Assembly (NCBI GenBank): GCA_001414485.1
Contig: LLEY01000084.1
Span: 62,001-126,000, forward strand
Reading direction: 5' to 3'
Source of the DNA: Calycina herbarum
Lineage: Eukaryota; Ascomycota; Leotiomycetes; Helotiales; Pezizellaceae
DNA length: 64,000 nucleotides
The notes under the pieces were generated by a model. That model saw only the letters and a program-made list of their open reading frames with translations, was not told the DNA's origin and did not search any database. This document shows, one piece after another, positions 36,527 to 47,876 of this stretch (the first letter of the stretch is position 1; every line of letters starts with the position of its first letter). Made by a program: the position numbers and the translations under genes.

Positions 36527-36625
36527 GCGTTTGTGGTTTAGTGGTAAAATCGATGCTTGCCAATTTCAGGAGATCACTCCTGAATAACATTTGCATTGGC
36601 CCCGGGTTCGATTCCCGGCGAACGC
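36527..36625 (+). tRNA. tRNA-Gly(GCC) with 29-nt intron
   Basis: The cloverleaf folds by eye. Acceptor GCGTTTG (36527-36533) pairs with CGAACGC (36619-36625), with one G-U. D-arm TGGTTTAGTGGTA. Anticodon stem GATGC/GCATT with loop TTGCCA and anticodon GCC at 36559-36561. T-arm CCGGG TTCGATT CCCGG. The intron sits at the canonical place after base 37 (36563-36591) and forms a perfect CAGGAG/CTCCTG hairpin. A run of T follows at 36641, fitting Pol III termination. Confidence 0.93.
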
Positions 36626-37410
36626 AATTGAAATAAACTCTCTTTTTTTTGTCTTTAATTTCCTCACTATCTCAACTTTAGAGGGGTTGGTGTTGACCAA
36701 TCGATCTTGAGGTTGTTGATCAAATTTTTTTGGTTTGGAGTTGTGGAGAATTTAAGCGAGGACGGCTCGGGCCATGACGGTAAAAGTGGGTCCCAATAGA
36801 AAGGACCTCAAACTTAGGGAAAGCGCTCACTGCTATATGGATATGCATTGTCCTAGCTCTAAAGTTAAATTTTCTAGATATCGGGCTATTTCGTAAAATT
36901 CTTGAAGATAAAAGCGCCAGGCATCGTTCTTCGCACAGTTACTAAATCATCAAACTTACACAAGAAGTCCAGATTAATTAGCTTTGAATTATGAGAAGAA
37001 ACGGGACAGTAAAAATTAGTTCCTTCCTTGACTTTCTGGATAATATTTAATCAATGAACGGACTATGGTTGTGAAGTCGACTGTCAAGGAGAATTTCTTC
37101 GGACTACCTAGCTGATGAGGAGTAAGTCGCAAACAACTTCTCTCAGCCATTTTCCCAAGCTACAAGCATTTCAATAAAAGACAAGATTTTGTTTGGAACA
37201 GGCAACAGAACCACAAATTTGGTAATGGGAGACAAGTTTCAAAAATTACAACGACAAGGCCAATGACACCAACAAAAGAGTTCGAATGAAGTGCTCTTAA
37301 AGAATCACTGACTCGCATTTTTGAATAGCAACATGTCGAGGAATTGTTTCCAATTCTGGGGTAGCTTTCAAATTGACGAACTTTCACGGATAACCCAGCG
37401 GCAAACTTCT

Positions 37411-37495
37411 CACGTTCGCCGGGAATCAAACCTGGGGTTTCCACGATTCCCAGAGAAAGAAAGAAATGTTGTTACACTACCAATTGGGGGTTTCC
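37411..37495 (-). pseudogene. tRNA-like relic
   Basis: On the minus strand there is a D-arm-like TTGGTAGTGTAACAAC. It is followed by an anticodon-type stem ATTTC/GGAAT around an enlarged pyrimidine loop, and a T-arm CCAGG TTTGATT CCCGG with one mismatch. The 3' side CGAACG equals that of the tRNA-Gly at 36.5 kb, but no matching acceptor 5' strand is found. It is probably a dead tRNA or a tRNA-derived repeat. Confidence 0.35.
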
Positions 37496-38047
37496 GGAAC
37501 TAAATTGTTCTATCTATGCTTTTATCAAACATTCAACGAGCCAATCAATGCCTCAACTATCAATTCGGGATCAGAGAAAAAAGCAAATCCCGGCAAGTAT
37601 GAAATTTCAGACGAAAATTGCATAGTATCAATTCCACAGGTCATTCAAATTTCGAATGAGTACAAGGTGGTCGTTGAATTAAGCTATGCAAATGTAATCT
37701 AAACTCACAAACTGCAAATCGTGGTGGCGTTTAGCGAATCGCTCTAAGCAGCCACTGGCGCCAAGATGCTGTTGCGATAGGTGCCACATATGCAACAATA
37801 TGACCAACGGTGATATTAATAGAATACTTGGGTTCTAGAAAGAACTTTCAAGGCCGAAAGCCCAGGAATTTTCATTTAGGAGCAGGTGGAACCTTTTAAG
37901 TCCGACAGTTTGTGTAAAAAGTTGGACCCGAGCCTGGGAACACCAAAAAAAGACCAGAAATACGACCGTGATCCGGGAGTGTGTTTTAGAGAACAAGGAG
38001 TGATTGCACAAATAAATGAGCACTAGCCGACACTGAAAGGGGCTCGA

Positions 38048-38341
38048 TCACCCAACATCAAGCACGTGTAGAGGTTCCTTAACCCTCGTTGCTGCTCTCT
38101 TAAACTCCACAGGGAGCCTCTCTGAACAGTATGAGTGAGGCATCAAATGCATTACAAAGAAATCATTCCTATCATAACACTCCGCAGTACAACGTGACAT
38201 GGTACTCTCGTCTTTTCCCCACTTGAGCTGGTTCAAGCCCCGTAAGCAATGAACTTCACTCCTTCCATCCTCATTTCGCCGCACTTGTTGGTCTACGCCA
38301 GCCTCATCCAAATAAAGCAAAAAGTCTTGAGGCTTGACCAT
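38048..38341 (-). CDS. Hypothetical 97-aa protein
   Basis: ATG-led single-exon ORF, not recognised. The composition is that of a soluble protein (MVKPQDFLLYLDEAG, WGKDESTMSRCTAECYDRND), with charged residues well mixed and four cysteines. There is no signal peptide, helix or repeat. It may be a fragment of a larger decayed gene on the same strand, since the region upstream contains further coding-like pieces in other phases. Confidence 0.25.
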   Translation of the reverse strand: MVKPQDFLLYLDEAGVDQQVRRNEDGRSEVHCLRGLNQLKWGKDESTMSRCTAECYDRNDFFVMHLMPHSYCSERLPVEFKRAATRVKEPLHVLDVG

Positions 38342-40185
38342 TTACAGCGACCCCAAAATCTCACAAACCTCGCATCTCGGAAGTTTGAGCTGAAAGAGGA
38401 AGGGCTGACTTGAACCTTGTCAAGAGTAAGCCTGAAAGGTGGAGGGCCCCAGGTTATCTTCCAGGTTCTCTGGAGGATCTTCTGGGGGAAAAGTGACGCT
38501 GGCTACTGCCGACACAATCCAGGTTGAGGCTCCGTTTGCAGTTCACCCAACGAATGCGGCTCAGTTCAAACTCCCGTGACATAAGCCGGCTGAACTTTAG
38601 TCCTCCAACCAACGGCTTGCCAAGTGCCGATGGAGGGGTTGAGGGGCTTTGCGCCAAACCAACCCCTGGTTGAGGCTCTAAAACAACCGAATCCTTCAAA
38701 GTTCTACTTTCCATTTCCTGTTTTCACAACTATTTAGAAGACTCACGGTCAACCGATCATACATTGCATCGAAGCTTACCCCCATCGGCCAACTCCGGAT
38801 GGAAGCCAAGAATCTCAAGGCAATAGCTCTGGATTCCAGATTGCTGCCTTGGGGCGATTGATTGGTCCTCAGCATAGTCGTTCAAAAGAAGGCAAAACAT
38901 CGGATGGAACAAACTCTCAAGCGTTACTCGAACTTTGCTCTTGTGTGATTTATTAGACAATTTCGGTGTGACCAAGCCTGTCTGCAATGAAAGAAGCGTT
39001 CGTAGCCTGGCGAATAAGGTTGTTGTCATGGGAAAGGATACCTGCGTCTGAGGCTCTAACGTACATCTACTACTACCTTGCGGCTCTGCTGCAACGCAAG
39101 GCTGCATGGTAACGCACAACCAGGCTATAGGATCGAGCCTCTATACGGTCACTGGGTGCTGCAACTCACGGCATCGCAGTTTTGGGGGTGTGTACGATGA
39201 AGCTGGTGAGCTAATATGGCATAGCTCGAAGACGGCGGTTCCGAGAACTTTCGACGGATTGGCATTCTCCATGTCATCCGCCCAGAACAAAGGAACAAGA
39301 ACAGGTTGACCGGGGCCGAGGCAACCCATGGCTGCGGATCCCCATAAAACCACTCATTCTCATGTTGCTTCTGAAGATTGAAGCACTGCCTTGATCAAAA
39401 CTAGAGAGGGCTCTCTCCTAGACACCAAAGTTAGCCCGGGAGAATGGCGAGGCGGTGGTTGGCGTCAAGACATGTCTCAGATTCTCCAGATTTTCGGTAC
39501 TTGCAATCAGCAATTCCGGTGGTGGCTGAATCGTACATGTCTGGGGGTAATGGCATCTTCTGAATAGCTTCATTTCTTTGAAAAGTGAAGAAAAGATGTG
39601 CGTCTCTGATATTGCTTCCGCCCCCGGAGATAATCATTGGATACAAAATGACGATATCGTAATACTGGAAACAGAATGAATAAATTTCTGCACTTAAAAT
39701 TGAGAAGAAAATTATTTATAATCATCACATTAAGAAAAATAAGGATATGCGAGGACTTTTGGAGGAGGTGGGAATATCATTTTCAGAAGACTCAAAAACA
39801 AAAACAAACGCAATCTAAACTCTAGAAAGAAACACAATTCCAAACAAAAACACGAAAGGTTCCCCCAGAAAGTGCCACCCCCAAGATATTGACAGAAATA
39901 TAGTCCCAAACAGAAATTCAAAAAACCTAAACCCTGCCGTGTGCTGTGAACCTCTCTGGGTTCCCAAAACTCCATCTAAAATGCGGCGCCATGTTGCACT
40001 GAACAAGCAAATCTGAACTGGTGATAGACGAGACTGTATCAAAAATATCGCTTCTTCCCGTGTGGTTTTTGTCTAATCTTTGAACGCCGAACGAGTGCAA
40101 GGGAAGTTTGTAGGCAGAACGAATAACAGTGCTGATACAGTTAGCGATGATCTGATATATCACTGGTGACTTTTCTCACCAAACT

Positions 40186-40434
40186 TTAGCGGGTTCCTCG
40201 AACTTTGTGAGATTCCCATGTGCAACCTTCACATCTTTTGTGGCCACAGTCGTATTCCGGACAGAAGTCGGTATATTGAGACAGTCCATTGCTTGAACCG
40301 CAGGCATCGCAGAACCAGAACCATTCTGTTCTCTCTTCAGCTCGACCTTTGCCACTGTTGCTTGAGTGTTTCCCGTCCCTAGAGCTGTGTGACGGCTTCT
40401 TGGTGCCGCTGTTACTTCCGCTGTGGTGACCCAT
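40186..40434 (-). CDS. Cysteine-rich zinc-finger-like miniprotein (copy 1)
   Basis: Single-exon, ATG-led ORF of 82 aa. The first 35 residues are Ser/His/Lys/Gly-rich and probably disordered. Then follows a compact module: an aromatic W/F run, C42-x2-C45, YTDFC58, C63-G-H65-K-R-C68-x2-C71 and TWESHK. The paired cysteines plus the histidine look like a zinc-binding ribbon. Function unknown; DNA, RNA or protein binding would be guesses. It is paralogous to the gene at 43767-44113: YTD(F/Y)C, RC-x2-CTWE(S/T)HK and the Ser/His-rich leader are shared. It lies alone in a gene-poor stretch. Confidence 0.6.
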   Translation of the reverse strand: MGHHSGSNSGTKKPSHSSRDGKHSSNSGKGRAEERTEWFWFCDACGSSNGLSQYTDFCPEYDCGHKRCEGCTWESHKVRGTR

Positions 40435-43400
40435 ATTGACTGAAGAACTTTGGTAAAGGGTGCTTTAAGGTGAAAAATGATTCGAAGGCTGGTTTGTATG
40501 AGCCGTTTGAAGAATGAAGTGAGTCGAGATGATGTGTTTGAATATTGAAACTGGGTTTCCGCAGCCGCCACCAGGTTCTTATATATTTGCAGACGAGAAA
40601 CTCAACAGCACTGCCATCCCCAGGCTAGTATGTAGGAACAGCCTTTCTGGGGCTTCCATGAGACCCTGACAATCTGACTAGCATACCAGGCGTCAACATC
40701 TTGAGATTCCGAGAGCCCTGGGCTGTGAAGCTGTTCTGCCTTCTCTTCATCTCCATTTTCCCATATGACTCCTTACTAGCTTGAACATAATCCAGTAGGT
40801 TATGGATCTCGGTGTGACACGGGTAGCGGTGACCAAAAAAGATGTATATGAGGATACTAAATTGCAATGTCTCTTTACCAATGAGTTGGACATGAACCCA
40901 TACACGCCCGTATTTTGACGACTCAGAACATAGTCCCAGATAGAAGCCTAAAAGAAGTTATTCGGAGAAGGTTTCCATGCAAAAACAATGAAGAGGACTT
41001 GATTGTCTAAAGTTCCGGGGCGCTACAATCTATACGCCCGATAGTGGAGTACTGACAAAAGTGCCACCGACCCGCAAAACTTTTGGGAATTTCGGTGAGG
41101 GGCTCGGAATCATATTACTCAGTAAGCATGAGCAACGAGATCTCGAAAAAATGAGGCTAGGAAATCTCAGGGCGAGGGTAATATCTCTCGCCCTGAATGG
41201 AAGTTGACGAGATTTGGGCATAAAACGTGACACGAAGATAGGAAGGTAATGCTAACCAACTAATACAGTAAAAGAGAGCTTGAACCTGCTTGGAGACCCA
41301 GTAAAAAAAGAATAACAACACCGAAGACAACGACAGAAGAAACCTCTTTCGCTGAATGATCGGGACTTCCTTAGCGTTATCTGGCACGTGACTCACCTCA
41401 TCAGCTCAGGGGAGGAGTCGGTTCATCATCTCTCTATCAACTCCGAGATGACAATAGAGTTTTAAGATTGATCGAAAGTACGTATTGATTCATTTTGATT
41501 CTGAATGGCATTGACTAAGAGGTTGTTCAGTTAGATTTCAACTTCCACTAGTTTAGGAGAGATACTCACAGTACCAAATCCATTATGTTCATATGACTAA
41601 TCTATCTTCATCAGGATTGAGTATCGGGTCATTCTTTCTATACAAACCTGATTAACATAGTTGTGAAGTGGAGCCCGCTCCTTGGATTTTGAAAGTTTTT
41701 GCTGGTTCGCTTGCTTGGGTCATCAGCATATGTATTCGGCTCAAAAAGTTTCTGTACGACTTTCTGGTGAGGATTGTGAGAGTAAAGAAATTAGCGAAGC
41801 TAAGCGTGGTATGATGGTGGCGATAAATTTGATCGTAATATCCGGATTTGATACTCACCGAAAGTCTTTTTTCTTAAAATTTAACGATTCAAGATATGGG
41901 CTGAAGTTCGACAAGACCTGACAGTAAAGAGCGAGATGGTAAGAGGGCTTTATAGTTTTGTGTGGATGCAGAGCCGCAAGGCAAGAGAGATAGTTCAGGT
42001 AGCCTTGTTACCTACTCGCGCCCGAGTTGGTAGACTTCAAAAGAAACAACAGATGTGGCAGATAGAACTATGGGAGGGTTTGTAAAAGACTTCAAACGAG
42101 GCATCCCGAAATCTCTGGCAAGTAGACAGAGGACAGAACAGGTTAGGACTCGGCGAATTCAGAGGCAAGCTTGTTTCTAAAGTGAGGGAAAGTCGATGTA
42201 GACTGGGCGAGGTTCAATTGAGATATATGAATTCGGAAGACGCCACATGAGAACCCATCCAGGGGTGATCACCCTTAAATCATCCCATTGGCGAACAGTC
42301 CGATAAAATGTGGTAGTGTGACGGCTTCGCTGTCATGAAAACACTTACATGATGAGGAGCTGACCAACATTTTGGAGACATACCTACCTTGGGCAGCAGC
42401 ATCTTTGAGGATGAGTGATTTCCCTACACCAGCTTCCACAACCATATCTGCTAGGCACATTATGTTTTTGCCTTTATGCTTCCCTCGATCGCTATTGCGG
42501 ACAGCAGTTTGCACGGGCGGTTTGCACGGGCGGTTTGCAATTCTGCGAGCGACCACAAGGTAAGAAGGCAGCGACAGGACTTTGAGTCAAACATAATTCT
42601 GCTGCAGGCTTGAGGCGGGGTGCTGTCTATCGGCATTTGCAAAGCTCCATGTTGCCGCTTGTGGTCTGACATCAAAAAAAGTGCTTGGATGTTATTGGGG
42701 TTTCGTCGATCTAGGCATTTAGAGACTATTTAATGTTATTAGCGGTCCTGGATAACTGGAAATGAGAGTGCAATAGTTGGATAATTGAGCTCTTTCTTTG
42801 GTAGGGCTTGGTGCGTTGTCTAGTGTCTCCAACGTTTCAGAGTGGCAGATATGTCTGGCAACAAATGAACATCGTTTTGCCATTGGGACTCTGGAACACA
42901 ACCTATTATAGAAGTTTCAGACCGACTTACCCTATACTTGGTCATCCCTCAAGGGCATGGGACCCTGGGAAAGGTAAAAGGTTATTGTTATTCGCGAACT
43001 GCGATTGGAAAGGAGGTTGTGCCTTTGTTTCGTCAACGTCTAATGAAAACGAACAGTGAAGGCAGCAAAGAATCCAAGATGAAAGTGCGATGCAGGTACG
43101 TTTGACTGAAATCGTGATGGTTGATGTCAATGGTGAGAGACGACGTGGCAGACAACCTTTGTCAACCTGAGGCAACCGACACGTGATCCAGAACAAAGTA
43201 CTATCTAAAACTATTAACTGCCGGCAAAAGAAGGATTATACACAGATTCGAGCTGTATAGCCCATTAGTCGATAATAGACTAGTAGTCTCATTACCATGA
43301 GTGTCCTTAAAAGTACTAGCAATGTTCCAAAATGTCTAGGACACATCTTGGAAAACACTGACAGAACTCACAATTCTTCTAAATACTCTGGTACTGGACA

Positions 43401-43766
43401 ATAGTAAAAACTGTCTGACGATTTCTAGGTTACATGGAGGGAGCGGGTGTACGCAGAGTATAACTTGAGATTCTTACTAAAAGTGCTGTCAATCCTCTAT
43501 CTATGCAACTAAATAGATTTCCTACTTATATTAAACTAGTATTAAGAGAAAACCCCAAATAAATATGCCTGAAAATGCCAACAGCGCCGTGTAACCCCGA
43601 CCACGAATCTTTAAAATCAACAAATTGCTCCATATCGCCCGTTTCAACCCAGCCCCGAATACTGCATGCTAAGTTCAAAGATTTTTCGTGTACCAGGAGG
43701 TGCCCTAAATTAACTATTAGTGCAACTGTGTGGCAACGATTGGCATGAAGCAGAACATACAAGCTT
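40435..43766. other. Gene-poor stretch, no gene supported
   Basis: About 3.3 kb. Short frames on both strands, none with a domain. A 13-bp direct duplication (GCACGGGCGGTTT twice) lies at 42515-42540. Confidence 0.5.
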
Positions 43767-44113
43767 TCAACGGCCGGCGGGAATCTTGTGAGTCTCCCAG
43801 GTACATGATCCGCATCGTTGTCTTCTGCATTCAAACTCTGTGCAGTAGTCTGTGTACTTGGACATGGCTGTCGGGTTTGCTGTACGTGAATCAGTACTTG
43901 GAATCGATAAAGGAGAAGCTAGACAATGGATGAGAGAAGAAATATCAGAATCATACAGCATTGGCAGCAGTACCAGTATTGCTCGTAAGTTGGCTCTGCT
44001 CTTTCTTTCTTCCCGTGACTTTTGCTGGAACTACCATGTTTGCTGGAGCTGCTGTGTTTGGAGGATCCATGTTTGGAAGGAGAAGAAGAAGAAGAAGAAG
44101 GATGGCCGGGCAT
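43767..44113 (-). CDS. Cysteine-rich zinc-finger-like miniprotein (copy 2)
   Basis: Model: complement(join(43767..43879,43957..44113)), 89 aa, with a 77-bp intron that interrupts the cysteine module right after the first cysteine group. The N-terminal 38 residues are repeats of SSSKHGSS type (Ser/His/Lys). The module reads WYCC50QC52, then YTDYC65, C70, RC75-x2-C78 and TWETHK. It is a paralogue of the 82-aa protein at 40186-40434, but the GH pair before the last cysteine pair is replaced by RR, so metal binding may be weaker or changed. Unspliced reading gives only two unconnected short frames. Confidence 0.6.
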
Positions 44114-46075
44114 GATGAATGAGAGAATATGGATTTTTGATCAAGTAGATTCGGTGCGAAGCGGGAGCGATGTTTACAGGACGGGAGATATTGCAATTGA
44201 GAGATCTGGTTTGGAGGTTTTTTTTCATAGGGAAAACATGGCTTTGGGACGAGAATATATAATAGTAAATGGTGCAGAAAACGTCCAATTTTGCTCAACC
44301 ACGCTGAGGGCGTTTGGCAGTTTCTCATCCGCATAGTTGCCCTCTCGCCCAAACAGGCTCCCCTTTGGATGTCCAATTGGGGCTGTGACAAGTGGTATTT
44401 TGTCATCGAACCTTTGTAAAATTAATCGCAAGTATGACAGAACATGGCTGAGCAGCCAGGAAGATCATATTCGACGGATCTCTTGATGGTGAAAGGGGCG
44501 AGGAGGACAAATTAGAGGAACAGGCTTCGGCCTTGAAGATACTAAAAGGTGTGACAATGAAGGCGGAGTATGGCAACCGTCTGGCAGACTTGAGTAGCGA
44601 AGAGGAAGGCGAGCAAGGGAATACCGTGTAGCGGTGGTTGAGACTGAGACGGAGACTGAGATTGAGGCTAATTCTGGAGCCTCTAAATTCGGTGAGGAAA
44701 GGTAGAGCTTTGTTCGCAAGAGGAAGGTGAAAGACTGGCTGGGAGTGATGTAGTGGGGCAAAAGGCGAGTTAACGAACAGATTGACTTCCTTGACTTGCC
44801 CTATTATTAGGTTTAGGCAATAACTAAAAGGTACATCAGATCCAGGGCAACTCAAAATGCAACCACATATCTGATGTGAGAAGTTCAGGCTACCGAGGCG
44901 GAAAATATGACCGACTCCAGGGCAAATTCTGATGTAGCGACATAATAAAACATATATTTTACAAGAGACAAGGGGAACGGAAAAGTAATGAACGTGTGTA
45001 CTAAGTGGATGTACATGAGCGAAGGGGCGGACTCTGATGAAGAGGGGCAAAGATGAGGCTGAAAACCCCACATGGTCGTGTAGCCTCACTATGTAACGCC
45101 CGGGATAAAAACGTGCACTGCCCACCACCACGGGTAGGCCTTGCAACTAGTAAGGCAGGCGACGATAGCAATTGGCTATTGTTAAATGACGGTGCCATGC
45201 ATATAATGGTTTGAGAATCGGCTTGCAGGGGTTTGCTCTTTAGCTCAAAAAACAGCAAGATAGGATGAACATGACGAGCCTTGTCAGACGGAGTAAAGCA
45301 ACTCGGAAATGAGAATAGCACAGAGGAAGATCAACCAACTTATTCCCCACAATTTGTTGCGGTTGGTGGGGTCCCGTATTTATGTGATTATTTTGCGCCA
45401 GGTGATACGGAGGGTGAGGTGTCCGAGACTTAATTTATGGGAGGAGAAGTTGTCCTGTGGTATCTCGCAAGTGTCGATGTTTTGTAGCTCATTTCGATGT
45501 AATCTTTTGGGAGTCGATTGAGGAGCGACAGATTTATATACCTGCTATCTGTGTAGCAATTGTCGACAATAAGGCAATCGTAGCCTGGCCGAGAAGAGGG
45601 TATTTGGACGCCCATTTAAGTAGCAAGTTCTGGAGTTGTTTTTGTTTGCACTGGGACAAGAAGAGCCGCATCGATCTGATCTCTACCTCATGCCTCGGTG
45701 TCTCTACACCTTTGATAAGTGGCGAGCTCCGAAGGCAGGTTAAAACATCATATCGGGTCCGTATTGCAATTCAGCTAACGAGGCTAGGAGGAGCGTAGTA
45801 GGAGAGGGGAGAGGTCAAAACTCTTGGCGCTCTGCCTTGTCAGCAACCGAGGTCCAATTTCAACAACGGATTTCAATTGGCCGTTGCTATTTTAAGCCTC
45901 CAGAGATGGATATCGTCTATCGCCGCATTGTCAGCCCCGTGGGTTGACAACACCAACCCCTCGACAGGTTCAATTAATATGTATTAGACGATCCAAAGAA
46001 CTCGCTCAAGTTGACAATAGCTTCATATATTCTAGCAGACGATCTACACCTTCATGGCAGCGCTGCGTCGCTGCA
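44114..46075. other. Intergenic, no gene supported
   Basis: About 2 kb. A 247-codon minus frame (44403-45146) has no domain and a composition of chance ORFs (see rejected). Otherwise only short frames. Confidence 0.5.
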
Positions 46076-47876
46076 ATGAAGGATCGGCGGGAGCGCGAGC
46101 AGATCATCAACATCTGGACTGCTAGAATTATTCCTTTGGTACTCTTTGGGGTGGTTATCTACTCTACCTACGTTACTGTCAGGTTGCTCTGTGGTATGTT
46201 CGTGTGTTGAACTATAGAAGACTTCCTACTGACATTCTGCTAGTAAATTATTTAATCCGCGACCATGGCGCAAAAGGTCCCGCCATTGCCATTCTTGTCG
46301 TCTACTTTATCCTATTCATATTAATGACCGTCTCCTGGTTCCGACTGGTCATCATAACTACCTTCGATCCCCCATATGTACCTCTTGGTGCCGCTGCCAT
46401 TCGCGAGCGAGAATATTTGAACGATAAGGCCAACAGTCAGTCTGAGGAGGATGGGATAGGAGCTGGAGAATACCAAATGGAGAAAGGGGGGAAGGACGAT
46501 CCAGATTCTCCAGGTCTGGAGTTATTCTATACGAAAAATGTATTTGTGTCAGAGGGTGATGGAAGGCCCATTTGGTGTTCACATTGCAAAACTGTAAGGA
46601 TTTAACCTTCCGAGTTCTGGAGCAGAGGGGATGTTGATATATTTTTAATTAGTGGAAGCCAGACCGAGCTCACCATGATAGCTCGTCCGGGCGCTGCATC
46701 AAGAAGATGGATCACTTTTGTCCTTGGTATGTTGTCACGCATCCACCGACGTCTTTCTCTAATTTCATCTTGCTGACGATGACATTTCAGGGTTGGCGGC
46801 CCAGTTGGCGAAAACAATTTTAAATTCTTCATTCAGTATACATTTTGGACGGCAATGTTCTGCCTTCACTTGCTAATAGTAATGTCGTTTTATGTATCTC
46901 GCCAGAGAGCTTCCGCTGTAAGACTAATTGGCTACCCCAAAACCAACGAACGTAGGCTCTTGCTAGAAAGTTACTAATTTTATTCTGCAGACCGAAAACC
47001 TGAACACTCAGTTTGTAGCCATAATCGCTTTGTAGGCAATCCTTTGATTTCTCGTCCAAATATCTGCTAACATTGATTGGACATAGAGCTGGATTTTTCT
47101 TCCTATTCACCGGGAGTTTGACAGGGACTTCCATTGATCTCGCGTTAAAAAACTTGACAACGGTTGAAAAACTTTCTGCCAAATATAAGGTCCATGTTCT
47201 TGCCGTCAAAAAACCCGCTTCGGCAATCCAATCTCCAAATCCAAGCCCTTATCGTGAGATCACTTATCCGCTCGATGACTACCAGATGTCATTCATGGTC
47301 AGGAAGCCGCTTCCAAATAGTACAGGCCAAAATGGGAACCCCTTTAATCCTCCAGTGCTCACTTCGGTCATTGGTCAGAATAGCTTCAGTAATGTCGAAG
47401 CCCAGGGAACTCATACGCCAGGTCAACTTCAACCAACATCTACAGTACCTTCAGGTGTGATACCTCCAGCATCAAATCATCCGCCCAACTTCCCAGGCAC
47501 AGGCGCACCATTTATGAACTCGACCCACAATGCTTCTTATCCCACACAGACACCAAGAGATCTCCGGGCAACCAGAACTTTCGCAATTCTAACTACCAAC
47601 GATGGTGACAATCCTTGGGACTTAGGTAGTTACGTTGCAAACTTCAAAACTGTGATGGGAAATAGTGTAATGGATTGGTTTTTGCCAACAACAAGTCCTT
47701 GTTCAATCCACGAGGATTCTGAAAGTCAGTTTACTCTTGGAGAAGCCGTGTATCGGCTTCGGGAAAAGTATTCGCTTGTGGAGGGCAGATCTCCACATGC
47801 AGAACAAACATCGAAGTCGGCAAATAACCAGGAGCAGATTCAGCTTGGGCCTATGAATGGACATGTGACACAGTGA
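46076..47876 (+). CDS. pfa5: Palmitoyltransferase Pfa5 (DHHC family)
   Basis: Model: join(46076..46193,46244..46593,46653..46726,46791..46917,46991..47031,47087..47876), 499 aa, phases consistent. Multi-pass membrane enzyme that S-palmitoylates proteins. Four helices are visible: IIPLVLFGVVIYSTYV; AIAILVVYFILFILM; YTFWTAMFCLHLLIVM; and FVAIIALAGFFFLFTG. The cysteine-rich domain between helices 2 and 3 reads WCSHCKTWKPDRAHHDSSSG, then RCIKKMDHFCPWVGG, typical of fungal Pfa5. The catalytic tetrad is DHFC rather than DHHC, with the nucleophilic cysteine kept. The C-terminal 270 residues are a Pro/Ser/Asn-rich cytosolic tail ending with a conserved-looking NPWDLGSYVANFKTVMGN segment. Introns are 50-73 bp. 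The start could lie upstream in the same open frame (from 45944). Confidence 0.92.

Larger units (their letters stand above)
36626..40185. other. Gene-poor stretch with relics
   Basis: About 3.5 kb in which I find no confident gene. It holds a tRNA-like relic (37411-37495), a 97-codon minus ORF (38048-38341) and several short frames at 38450-39650 in different phases. Some have coding-like composition but no domain, so they may be remains of decayed genes. Confidence 0.5.

Noticed and set aside
44403..45146. 247-codon minus open frame
   Set aside because: No domain, no helix pattern or family likeness, and its length is within what chance allows in 64 kb on six frames.
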